Source of the DNA: Bacteroidota bacterium
GTDB lineage: Bacteria; Bacteroidota; Bacteroidia; Palsa-948
DNA length: 46,039 bases
Direction: 5' to 3'
Assembly (NCBI GenBank): GCA_023251625.1
Contig: JAHEYK010000009.1
Span: 1 to 46,039 of the forward strand
The notes below the pieces were generated by a model. That model worked only from the letters and a program-made list of their open reading frames with translations. It did not search any database and was not told where the DNA came from. A program made the translations under genes and the position numbers. This document shows, piece after piece, positions 17,733 to 26,032 of this stretch. Every line of letters starts with the position of its first letter. The first letter of the stretch is position 1.

Positions 17733-17825
17733 TCAAGTCACAAGCCCCAAGTCCAAAATTCCAAGGATAGTACCTTGGTAGTTTCTTTGGACTTGGGGCT
17801 TGATACTTTGGGCTTGGGACTTTTG
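17733..17825. repeat. Compound palindrome of CAAGTC/CAAGCCCCAAGTCC words
   Basis: CAAGCCCCAAGTCCAAA (17741-17757) is the exact reverse complement of TTTGGACTTGGGGCTTG (17786-17802); inner CCAAGG/CCTTGG; flanking TCAAGTCACAAG and CTTTGGGCTTGGGACTTTTG. Confidence 0.85.
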
Positions 17826-17891
17826 CTTCAAGTCGATCATTTCCACATATTTGCTATTTTCGCCTCTCATTTAAAACCCTAAAAACTATTT

Positions 17892-18308
17892 ATGAACCGT
17901 ACTTTCACCATGATCAAGCCCGACGCAGTGGCAAATAAAAATACAGGAGCTATCCTGGATGCTATCATTAAAGGAGGGTTTAGGATCATCGCGATGAAGA
18001 TGCTGCACCTCACCCCCGAAAAAGCTGGAGCATTTTATGAAGTGCACAAAGCAAGGCCTTTCTATGGCGAACTTGTAAAATACATGAGTTCAGGCCCTAT
18101 TGTAGCTGCCATTCTGGAGAAAGATAATGCTATTGAAGATTTCAGAAAACTGATAGGAGCAACAGATCCGACAAAAGCAGCTCCCGGCACCATTCGTGCC
18201 ATGTTCGCCAAATCTATTGATGCAAATGCCATCCATGGCTCTGACAGTGATGAGAACGCTAAGATAGAGGGAGACTTCTACTTTTCTATGATGGAGAGGA
18301 TTGGGTAA
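17892..18308 (+). CDS. ndk: Nucleoside diphosphate kinase
   Basis: [21 protein letters not shown]; catalytic [20 protein letters not shown]. Confidence 0.96.
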   Translation: MNRTFTMIKPDAVANKNTGAILDAIIKGGFRIIAMKMLHLTPEKAGAFYEVHKARPFYGELVKYMSSGPIVAAILEKDNAIEDFRKLIGATDPTKAAPGTIRAMFAKSIDANAIHGSDSDENAKIEGDFYFSMMERIG

Positions 18309-18314
18309 TTACAA

Positions 18315-18360
18315 TGCTGTCAGGTGTTACCACCACAAGTGTTCGAAAGACCTGACGGCA
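18315..18360. repeat. Palindromic word repeat TGCTGTCAGGTGTT...AAGACCTGACGGCA
   Basis: 14-nt arms, one wobble and one mismatch. Confidence 0.6.
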
Positions 18361-18379
18361 CGATAATATGCACAAAAAA

Positions 18380-18402
18380 AAAGGGGGACCATGTCCCCCT
18401 TT
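18380..18402. terminator. Bidirectional intrinsic terminator between ndk and the ABC transporter
   Basis: AAAGGGGGAC-CAT-GTCCCCCTTT perfect 10-bp stem with A run upstream and T-rich sequence downstream. Confidence 0.85.
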
Positions 18403-18422
18403 CTAATTTCAATAAACGAAGT

Positions 18423-21400
18423 TTAATCTTGCTTTTTACCTCCGGTAAGTTTGGAGAACAGGTTCTCCGCCCCATCGATCAATTTTTTGAGCAAGTCGAA
18501 GTAAAGAGCGATGATCAATGTAAGCGTCATGAACCAGATCACGCACATGTTCACCCAATAGGTGTCAAAATATTTTCCGAAGATGGCCTTCCGGGGAGCA
18601 TAAAAATGTGCGCGCAGGAATGTGTTCGGATCCGGGTCAAGGAATATCTGATCGGTGCGCTGTATCACTTCTCCATCACTTTCCAGAATTTTACTTTCAA
18701 GCGAGTTTGAATTTTTTACCAGGTTATCCAGGCTTTCGTTCTCATATTCATATTTCATTTGCAGGAACTGATCACCTCCTAAACTTTTTTGAAGCTTAGT
18801 AGTAAGCGCATCTTTTGCTTCGCTGGTAACATTATAGCTTTTCATGTACAGCTGCTGCACGGCATTCAGATAATCAGTGGCTTGCGCCCCTACCTCGTCA
18901 CTGAAACTTCCCAGGTTCAATTTGTCAACCACCGCACATTTATACTTCTTTGTCACATTCATTTCCTTCAATATCTCTGACTTAACCAGTGCAAGATCGT
19001 TGCTCACATCTTCTTTACTTTTAGGCTCCTTATAATTAGCGAGCGATTTATCGATCTTCTCTTTCAGTTTAGTGATCACAAAATCTTTGCGGAAAGAAGC
19101 GATAGACATCTTCTTGTCGAAGGAATAGAATTGCTTTTCAAAATTATTGGCCTTGAACTGGTTCACCGCTAGCGCTTCAAATGCCCAGCGGGAGGTCATC
19201 ATTTCGCCTGAGAAAGGAACATTTTTCTGGCTGGTGAGAAGCGGGTTCAGCTTATCAAACTTCACAATTACACCACTGAGAAGTAGCTGCGGGATGAGCA
19301 GGATAGGTATCAGAATGTATACCGTGATCGCAGAATTAAAGCTTGCTGAAATATTAAGTCCCAGAATATTGGCGCAACAAGCAGTAGTGAACAGCACAAA
19401 CCAGTAATCAAAATACATTCCTTTGATACTGAGAAGCGAATTACCCACTCCGATGAACATTGCCATTTGTATAGCCGAAATAACAAAAAGTATGGTCACT
19501 TTCGAGAACAGATAGCTGATGCGGCTGAGGTTCAGGAATTTTTCCCTTTTCAGGATCTTCCTGTCCTTAATAATCTCTTCTGCACTCACCATCATGCCAA
19601 TAAAGAGAGATACTACAACAGACATGAAGAGGTATGCCACCAGGTTCTCATTCTGAAAGAAAATATATCCTGTCTTGTTGGAAATATCGGTAGTATAGAA
19701 ACGAACCATGAAAGCAAGGATGAAACCAAGCAAGGGTGCTTCCAGAAAATTAATGGACATGTACTGTGTATTCGCCAGTTTTGACAACACATCCCGCGTT
19801 ACAAACACCTTGAACTGCTTGAACTTATTCGGGATACTGAGCGTGCTCATCGCTGAAGCGCTCTGCTCCTGAGGTTTTTCAAGCGTCTTCTCTATCTGAG
19901 CCACATAATGCACATTCCATTCAGAAGGAGATATTTTCCGGCTACGCGTGAGGTTTCCATACTCGTCCAGTACTTTTGATTCAATGATATTGAATATCTG
20001 TTCCGGGTTCACGTTTCCGCATTCGGCACATTCGCTCTCATCGCTCTTCACATGATTGATCAGGCGTTTGAAATAGATGATCGCATCAATTGGGTTTCCA
20101 TAATAAATAGGATAACCGCCCACATCCAGGATGATCATCTTATCGAACATCTTGTAGATATCGGATGATGGCTGGTGAATTACGACATACAGGAGCTTGC
20201 CCTTACGTGCCAACTCCTTCATCAAGTCCATAATATTTTCAGAATCGCGTGAAGAAAGTCCGGAAGTTGGCTCATCCACAAAAAGAACAGATGGTTCGCG
20301 TATCAACTCAAGTGCAATGTTCAAACGTTTACGCTGTCCGCCCGAAATTGTTTTCTCCAGCGGGCTTCCCACCTTCAAATTTCTTGCCTCGAACAATCCC
20401 AGATCAGAAAGAACCTGATTTACTCTTTCGGTGATCTCAAAATCAGTGAGGTTATCAAAACAAAGTTTTGCGTTATAGAACAAGTTCTGGAAAACGGTGA
20501 GCTCTTCGATCAAAAGGTCATCCTGAGGGATCATTCCGATGATACCTTCAGCCTTATCCCGTTCAGTATGTATGTTAATGCCGTTGATAAGAATATGGCC
20601 TTTGCTTGGCGTTTCATTGCCGTTCAGCACGTTGAGCAGTGTAGACTTTCCGGCACCGCTTCCGCCCATGATACCGATAAGCTTTCCGGATTCTTCGTAA
20701 ATATTTACATTACGTAATCCCACTTTTCCGGTAGGGAATTTATATTCTTCGATCTCCGCAACAAACGAAGTCTTGGATTTTGAAGTGTCGGCCAAAAAGC
20801 GGCTAATGATATCGCTGTAGTAGATAGGATGCACACGCGGACTGCGTATGGATGAACCTTCCGTAAGGATATTTAATTTACCCTGCGCAAGAACCTGTCC
20901 GTTGAGGTAAAGAGCATCGGTACCGAAATACTTCATTACATACATGCCTACACTCGGAATGTGAACTACTCTGATCTGGCCTTCGAGGTGCGTAGACTTT
21001 ATATGTTTTACATTAAAATTCGGCTTCGCATCTTTGTTGTCGATAACCAGCAAGAACGGGGAATCTTGAATTGCATCGGGCTGGCTCTTCACAAAATCAA
21101 CAATGCGCTTGAACTCTTCATCGCTGATGTTAAATGTTTCAGCCACGGTAGTAACAAACTCAAGTTCCTGAGGGGAAATATCGTTATTGGAATAAATGAA
21201 TTCGAGCAAACGCACGAGTACGACTACTTTCTGCTTTTGAGTAAGCTCTGTGTTGATCTGGCTGCATATTTTCAGGATCTTAACAGAACCGAGAGATGTT
21301 CTTTTTGCCGCACCTTCTTTACGTGTAGATACTTTGTGATATTCTTCGAGGTATTGATCAAAAATTTTCAGGTATTGCTCAACCATCTCCTGGTTTAGCT

Positions 21401-21509
21401 GTTGCTTCAGGAAGGACTGTACAATCAATCTTCCGGTATTGTTAATGCCATCGACCTTCGCGATGATGGCGAACATCTGCATTAGCGCTTTTAATATCCT
21501 TTCACTCAT
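18423..21509 (-). CDS. Large ABCG-type transporter: helical TerB-like N-terminus, FHA-like segment, ABC ATPase, TM domain with large soluble insert
   Basis: Walker A GGSGAGKSTLLNVL; signature ISGGQRKRLNIALELIREPSVLFVDEPTSGLSSRDS; multi-TM half; helical N-terminus EFVTTVAETFNISDEEFKRIVDFVKS. Confidence 0.88.
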   Translation of the reverse strand: MSERILKALMQMFAIIAKVDGINNTGRLIVQSFLKQQLNQEMVEQYLKIFDQYLEEYHKVSTRKEGAAKRTSLGSVKILKICSQINTELTQKQKVVVLVRLLEFIYSNNDISPQELEFVTTVAETFNISDEEFKRIVDFVKSQPDAIQDSPFLLVIDNKDAKPNFNVKHIKSTHLEGQIRVVHIPSVGMYVMKYFGTDALYLNGQVLAQGKLNILTEGSSIRSPRVHPIYYSDIISRFLADTSKSKTSFVAEIEEYKFPTGKVGLRNVNIYEESGKLIGIMGGSGAGKSTLLNVLNGNETPSKGHILINGINIHTERDKAEGIIGMIPQDDLLIEELTVFQNLFYNAKLCFDNLTDFEITERVNQVLSDLGLFEARNLKVGSPLEKTISGGQRKRLNIALELIREPSVLFVDEPTSGLSSRDSENIMDLMKELARKGKLLYVVIHQPSSDIYKMFDKMIILDVGGYPIYYGNPIDAIIYFKRLINHVKSDESECAECGNVNPEQIFNIIESKVLDEYGNLTRSRKISPSEWNVHYVAQIEKTLEKPQEQSASAMSTLSIPNKFKQFKVFVTRDVLSKLANTQYMSINFLEAPLLGFILAFMVRFYTTDISNKTGYIFFQNENLVAYLFMSVVVSLFIGMMVSAEEIIKDRKILKREKFLNLSRISYLFSKVTILFVISAIQMAMFIGVGNSLLSIKGMYFDYWFVLFTTACCANILGLNISASFNSAITVYILIPILLIPQLLLSGVIVKFDKLNPLLTSQKNVPFSGEMMTSRWAFEALAVNQFKANNFEKQFYSFDKKMSIASFRKDFVITKLKEKIDKSLANYKEPKSKEDVSNDLALVKSEILKEMNVTKKYKCAVVDKLNLGSFSDEVGAQATDYLNAVQQLYMKSYNVTSEAKDALTTKLQKSLGGDQFLQMKYEYENESLDNLVKNSNSLESKILESDGEVIQRTDQIFLDPDPNTFLRAHFYAPRKAIFGKYFDTYWVNMCVIWFMTLTLIIALYFDLLKKLIDGAENLFSKLTGGKKQD

Positions 21510-21550
21510 GAGTTAATTGCGAATTACTGATTAGGACTTACGTATTAAAA

Positions 21551-21961
21551 CTACTGCTTGAATCCAATAAGCACAACGGCACAACCGGACTGCGCACCTC
21601 CCAGAGTTGCTTCCAAAATAACATCCATGGTAGAGGTCACTTTGAAATCCCAGTAAGGAGAATTTTTAAAATCTTTATTTGAAAAAATAAGATTGCGGTC
21701 TTCATCAAATACAGAAAAGATCAGGTTGCCGTCCTTCAAACCTGTGCAGGCAGCGATGCGGTAAGTTCCCCCGCCAAAAAATGTAGCGTGAAACTCAGCA
21801 GTCTGATCTGCCAAGAGAAGCGCCCTGTATTGCTGCCCGTCTGAAATATAAGGCGACACAATATGCTTTGCACATACAGATGCGATGGTATCGCATTGCG
21901 CGCTGCAATTAAAAATCAAAAATGTACAGTTAAAAAGTAGGATCAGAAAAAACTTCTTCAT
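21551..21961 (-). CDS. Secreted hypothetical protein
   Basis: Signal peptide MKKFFLILLFNCTFLIFNCSAQC; same-strand run with the neighbouring lipoprotein and ABC genes. Confidence 0.75.
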   Translation of the reverse strand: MKKFFLILLFNCTFLIFNCSAQCDTIASVCAKHIVSPYISDGQQYRALLLADQTAEFHATFFGGGTYRIAACTGLKDGNLIFSVFDEDRNLIFSNKDFKNSPYWDFKVTSTMDVILEATLGGAQSGCAVVLIGFKQ

Positions 21962-21992
21962 GGCAGTATATATTTTTAATTTTTATATTGTT

Positions 21993-22886
21993 TTATGCAA
22001 TGATCATTCCACGAATGGCAGCGATCTTATCGCCAATAGCCTGTATGTTTTCAGGAGTGATCGTAATTTCAGACTTACTGGTGATGGTTGTGACCTTGCT
22101 AACTTCATCGGTAACAGGACGCTCATATACATATTTGTATACCACCTTGTCATATTCCGACTTAAGATCGTTGAGCTTGGTTAAAAGCTCAGCATATTCT
22201 TCATTGCCTTTAAAAGCAGAGATGAGGAATATAAGATTGGTAAGTGTACTTTTCTGTTCCGCTATTCTGCGTCTTACATCATCGTTGGCTTTGGTCTTCA
22301 TGATATTGATGGCAAACTGAAGCGTTTCGATCCATCCTCCTGCCACAATAAGAGCCGCCTCTTCATTGCGCTGATTGTTTTTCAAAAAGTCGTTGCTTGC
22401 GCGATACGCTGCAGAAACAAGCACAAGGATCGAATCCTTTTTGGAAATATTTTTTTGAAAACGTTCGATCAGGGTCTTATCAAATGCATTGGAAAGCCCT
22501 AGATCGGTAGCCAGTGTGTTGGTAGCCTTAAAATACATCAGAGCATCCTGTTGCTGATCATAAAGAGTGGTGTAACCCAGATCAGCACCGTAAATACCCA
22601 GATTCAGGCATTTCTGAAACTTGGTTGAATAGGAATTTACTTTGCCGGTCTCGTTCAGGATTTTTTTATCATACGGAGCGCCGCTTTTCTGAATGAGCAT
22701 AGCCGTTTGAATAGGAGAAGGAATGATAAACACTTTTCCTTCCACTCCAATGGTCACATTGCTTGAATCAATCATCTTCTCAAGCTTTTTATCAGCTTTA
22801 TCCTGATCACCTCCGCTTCCGCAGGATGCAAGGAAAAAAGATACAGGAACGGATAAGATCAAAAGGTTAAAAAAGTGCTTCTTCAT
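21993..22886 (-). CDS. Hypothetical lipoprotein
   Basis: Lipobox FFLASCGSGGD; single ORF upstream of secreted protein and ABC transporter. Confidence 0.78.
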   Translation of the reverse strand: MKKHFFNLLILSVPVSFFLASCGSGGDQDKADKKLEKMIDSSNVTIGVEGKVFIIPSPIQTAMLIQKSGAPYDKKILNETGKVNSYSTKFQKCLNLGIYGADLGYTTLYDQQQDALMYFKATNTLATDLGLSNAFDKTLIERFQKNISKKDSILVLVSAAYRASNDFLKNNQRNEEAALIVAGGWIETLQFAINIMKTKANDDVRRRIAEQKSTLTNLIFLISAFKGNEEYAELLTKLNDLKSEYDKVVYKYVYERPVTDEVSKVTTITSKSEITITPENIQAIGDKIAAIRGMIIA

Positions 22887-22917
22887 CTGAAGGGATTTTA
22901 ATTGTATTAAAGTGCAC

Positions 22918-22925
22918 CAAAAGTA
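22918..22925 (-). promoter_or_regulatory. -7 box TACTTTTG upstream of the lipoprotein/secreted/ABC operon
   Basis: CAAAAGTA on +. Confidence 0.4.
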
Positions 22926-23010
22926 GTATTTTTTTACAATTTAGGCACTTCACCAAAATAAATAAAGAGTTAACAATTTAGAGGAAGTTTTACCTACAGA
23001 AAAGGCCCTT

Positions 23011-23274
23011 TTACAGCTTGTCGAACCTGCCCTTTTTCTCCACGGCTTCTTTCACTTCCAGGGCTTTGCCACGGTGTTCTTTCCCGTTCATGGCTTCAAT
23101 GGCTTTTAGAGCATCCGCTTTCTTCTCAAATTCGATAAAGCCAAATCCTTTGGACGACCAATCAGCACGGTCGTAAATGATCTTGGCAGAAAGGATCTCT
23201 CCATGCACAGCAAAGATCCCTTCGAGCTCTACTTCGTTCACATCGGGGTGAATGTTCTTGACAAAGAGTTTCAT
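23011..23274 (-). CDS. RRM-domain RNA-binding protein
   Basis: RNP2 KLFVKNI; RNP1 KGFGFIEF; 87 aa single-RRM protein. Confidence 0.93.
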   Translation of the reverse strand: MKLFVKNIHPDVNEVELEGIFAVHGEILSAKIIYDRADWSSKGFGFIEFEKKADALKAIEAMNGKEHRGKALEVKEAVEKKGRFDKL

Positions 23275-23295
23275 CTTCTATTGTTATTTTTTCTG

Positions 23296-23368
23296 GTTAC
23301 AAATATAACGAATCAGACGTTTGGTATTTATTTGTAACATTCGTATCAGATTCGTTATTAGTATCCTA
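23296..23368. repeat. ACTAATAACGAAT/TTACAAAT dispersed palindromic repeat, copy C (inverted)
   Basis: ATTCGTTATTAGT (23350-23362) is the reverse complement of the 13-mer in copies A and B; GTTACAAAT (23296-23304) / ATTTGTAAC (23330-23338) inverted arms. Confidence 0.8.
23300..23307 (-). promoter_or_regulatory. -7 box TATATTTG upstream of the RRM gene, inside repeat copy C
   Basis: CAAATATA on +. Confidence 0.4.
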
Positions 23369-24637
23369 CCATTTTGAAATTTTATATCCTTTGATGCTGT
23401 AAAATAAAATGTACAAGTAGCAGGGGATCATAAGCAGGGCAAATACAATCTGAAAGTTATATTGCTCTTTCATAGCGGCAAAAATTTTAGGAATGATGGC
23501 CCCTCCTGCAATACCCATGATCAGCAAAGCAGAACCTGTTTGGGTAAACCTTCCAAGTCCGCTGATAGCCAACGGAAAAATAGCCGGCCACATCATTGCA
23601 TTTGCCAAACCAAGGGCTGCAACAAAAATAACAGAGGTATATCCGTGCGTGAAAAAAGCTATTACTGTAAAAAGAATTCCCAATATAGCTGATATCCTCA
23701 ATGCTGTTTGCTGGGAAATAACCTTCGGCACGGTGACAAGGCCGAGTACATATCCTACAAACATTGCACCCACTGTAAATGAGGTAAAGTATTTTGCTTC
23801 ATCCGAAGGAATACCAAATCCCTTCCCATAAATGCCGATCGCATCTCCGGCCATCACTTCTACACCCACGTAAACAAAAATGCAAAATGCACCCAGTAAT
23901 AAGTATGGAAATTGAAAAATGCTTGTCCTGCTTTTAGAGAGTTCACCGTCAGCAGGTGATTCATTGACCTCTGAAGCATTGATCTCAGGAAGTGTCGAGC
24001 GCATGATCCAAGCAGCAAGAACAATCAATATACCGGCCATTATCATGTAAGGAAGATATATCTTGGAGGCAAATTCATTGAGTAAAGATTCACGCGTGTT
24101 CTCATCCGCAGCAAGTTTCACACTTTCTTCAAACTTGTCAATGTTTTTGAGTGCAAAGGCGCTCAACACGAAGGGGCTGAGAAACCCTCCTATTTTATTA
24201 CAAATCCCCATGATGCTGATGCGCTGCGCACCGCTTTCGATAGGCCCCAGAATGCTGATGTATGGATTAACAGCCGTTTGCAGCAATGACAATCCCGAAG
24301 CAATGATAAAAAGTCCCATCAGCGATATGGGATAATTTCTTTGAGTAGCGAATGTGCCGAAGAGGAAGGTACCCAATGCCATCACGATGAGCCCGAATGC
24401 CATGCCTCTTTTCATGCCTGTTTTACCTAATATCCACGAAGAAGGAAGTGCCAGAAAAAAATACGCGAGAAAAAAAGCGGTGGTGACAAGAAACGCTTTT
24501 GAATCCGTATCTAGCGAGAATGCCAGCTTCACAAACAGAATCAGCGGGCCGTTAAGCCAGGTGACAAATCCGAAAACAAAAAATAAGATCCCGATGATGA
24601 CCATCGGGGATGTGGTGGATCTTGCCTGTGTTGTCAT
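23366..24637 (-). CDS. Sugar MFS transporter (FucP/GluP-like)
   Basis: 12-TM protein; FFVFGFVTWLNGPLILFVKLAFSLD, VNPYISILGPIESGAQRISIMGICNKIGGFLSP. Confidence 0.88.
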   Translation of the reverse strand: MTTQARSTTSPMVIIGILFFVFGFVTWLNGPLILFVKLAFSLDTDSKAFLVTTAFFLAYFFLALPSSWILGKTGMKRGMAFGLIVMALGTFLFGTFATQRNYPISLMGLFIIASGLSLLQTAVNPYISILGPIESGAQRISIMGICNKIGGFLSPFVLSAFALKNIDKFEESVKLAADENTRESLLNEFASKIYLPYMIMAGILIVLAAWIMRSTLPEINASEVNESPADGELSKSRTSIFQFPYLLLGAFCIFVYVGVEVMAGDAIGIYGKGFGIPSDEAKYFTSFTVGAMFVGYVLGLVTVPKVISQQTALRISAILGILFTVIAFFTHGYTSVIFVAALGLANAMMWPAIFPLAISGLGRFTQTGSALLIMGIAGGAIIPKIFAAMKEQYNFQIVFALLMIPCYLYILFYSIKGYKISKW

Positions 24638-25998
24638 TAAGAATGTTTTTCTATAAATCGGATGCCAAAATTCTCAAGCTCTGCCAAAACAGGATCATAA
24701 ATTTCTTTTACAGTCGGAATATGAACTCCTTTCAAATTTATTTTTCCATTCAGAATCATTTTTGTAGAAATTCCAAGCGGAAGCCCTACTGTTTTTGACA
24801 TCGCAGTATTCACCTGATCATCGCCAATCACCACTAAAGATGAAGTTATCCTTTTGACTTTAGACTTTTGACTTGGGTCTTTGTATTCAAACTCATGCTG
24901 CATAACAACCATATCCTTATCGTGCGGTTTAAGGCTCCATTTCTTCATCAGTAGATCAAGAAGAATTTCGGCAGGAGAAGAATCTTTCAAACCGATCTTC
25001 TGATTTTTCAGAATTCCAACCCAATCCAGTTTTTTCATGACGGGGGAATTTTCTTTCTCATGTAAAAACTTCGCGAGTTTTCTTTTTAAAGAACCCCCTT
25101 TTCCAGGGGAAGAGGGCAGAAAGGATCCGATCAATTCAGAATAGGTTGTATTCTCCGAATCTGAAACCTTGCAATTATCATCCGTTAAGCCCAGCTGAAT
25201 GAATGCATCCCACGCTCTGCAGAAACCCGGCTGTCGCAGCGTTCCGCGCAACATATTTTTCACATCGTGTAAACCATACAGTTCCATATAAGAAAGAGAA
25301 TCACGGTTTGCGTATGCTTCAAATTTTCCCAGCTTGTCAACAGTAATTGTTTCCACGTTGGAGAACAATCTTGTATAAGGAACATATTTTATTTCTCCAT
25401 TCTCTAAATATTGCGCAGTGGCTCCTGCAGAATCACCCGATTGCCCGGCCATAACGACCGCACGCGGGTTCCAGGTGAATTTATATCCCCATGGATTATC
25501 ATTTGATTCAGGAGCTACCAATCCTCCGCAATATGATTTAAATGTGACCATGGTACCACCTTTTGCTTTCACATCATCAATTACTTTCATAGCAGAAAGA
25601 TGGTCAATGCCCGGATCCAGGCCGATCTCATTCAGAAAAATAACACCCGCTTTTTTTGCTTCTGCATCAAGATCTTGCATTTGTTTGGAAACGTAGCTGG
25701 CGGTGACCAGATTTTTCTTTTGTTTCAAACATTCTTTTGCCACCGACAGATGCATAGTAGCAGGAAGCATGGAAATAACCAGATCCACTTTAGCGATCTC
25801 GCTTACTCGTTGTTGTTCACTATTTACATCAAAGGCAATGGCGTGTGCATTTGGGTGATTACCGGTCTTTTGTTTTGCGAGTTCCCGGGAAATATCTCCC
25901 ACAGTAATTTTCCAGTTCTCTTGCTGAGAATTATCCAGCAAATATTTTATAAGCGTAGATGCTGAACGGCCGGCACCTATGAGAAGGATGTTTTTCAT
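24637..25998 (-). CDS. Saccharopine dehydrogenase family protein
   Basis: NILLIGAGRSASTLIKYLLD Rossmann motif; VISMLPATMHLSVAKECLKQKKNLVTASYVS; EIGLDPGIDHLSAMKVID. ATG overlap with the MFS gene. Confidence 0.9.
   Translation of the reverse strand: MKNILLIGAGRSASTLIKYLLDNSQQENWKITVGDISRELAKQKTGNHPNAHAIAFDVNSEQQRVSEIAKVDLVISMLPATMHLSVAKECLKQKKNLVTASYVSKQMQDLDAEAKKAGVIFLNEIGLDPGIDHLSAMKVIDDVKAKGGTMVTFKSYCGGLVAPESNDNPWGYKFTWNPRAVVMAGQSGDSAGATAQYLENGEIKYVPYTRLFSNVETITVDKLGKFEAYANRDSLSYMELYGLHDVKNMLRGTLRQPGFCRAWDAFIQLGLTDDNCKVSDSENTTYSELIGSFLPSSPGKGGSLKRKLAKFLHEKENSPVMKKLDWVGILKNQKIGLKDSSPAEILLDLLMKKWSLKPHDKDMVVMQHEFEYKDPSQKSKVKRITSSLVVIGDDQVNTAMSKTVGLPLGISTKMILNGKINLKGVHIPTVKEIYDPVLAELENFGIRFIEKHS
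24851..24883. repeat. CAAGTC-type word repeat inside the saccharopine dehydrogenase gene
   Basis: CTTTTGACTTTAGACTTTTGACTTGGGTCTTTG; encodes KDPSQKSKVKR. Confidence 0.65.
25094..25116. repeat. CCCCCTTTTCCAGGGGAAGAGGG imperfect palindrome inside the saccharopine dehydrogenase gene
   Basis: GC-rich imperfect symmetry; encodes part of SSPGKGGSLK. Confidence 0.45.
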
Positions 25999-26015
25999 AT
26001 CATTATTTATCGAAG

Positions 26016-26023
26016 CGAAGATA
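26016..26023 (-). promoter_or_regulatory. -7-like box TATCTTCG upstream of saccharopine dehydrogenase
   Basis: CGAAGATA on +. Confidence 0.35.
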
Positions 26024-26032
26024 AAATTTTTA

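Noticed and set aside
17733-17825. CRISPR-like repeat array
   Set aside because: Words are inverted and irregular with no constant repeat/spacer period and no cas genes in the window.
18324-18710. + strand ORF across the ndk terminator
   Set aside because: Reads through the terminator hairpin and the antisense of the ABC transporter end.
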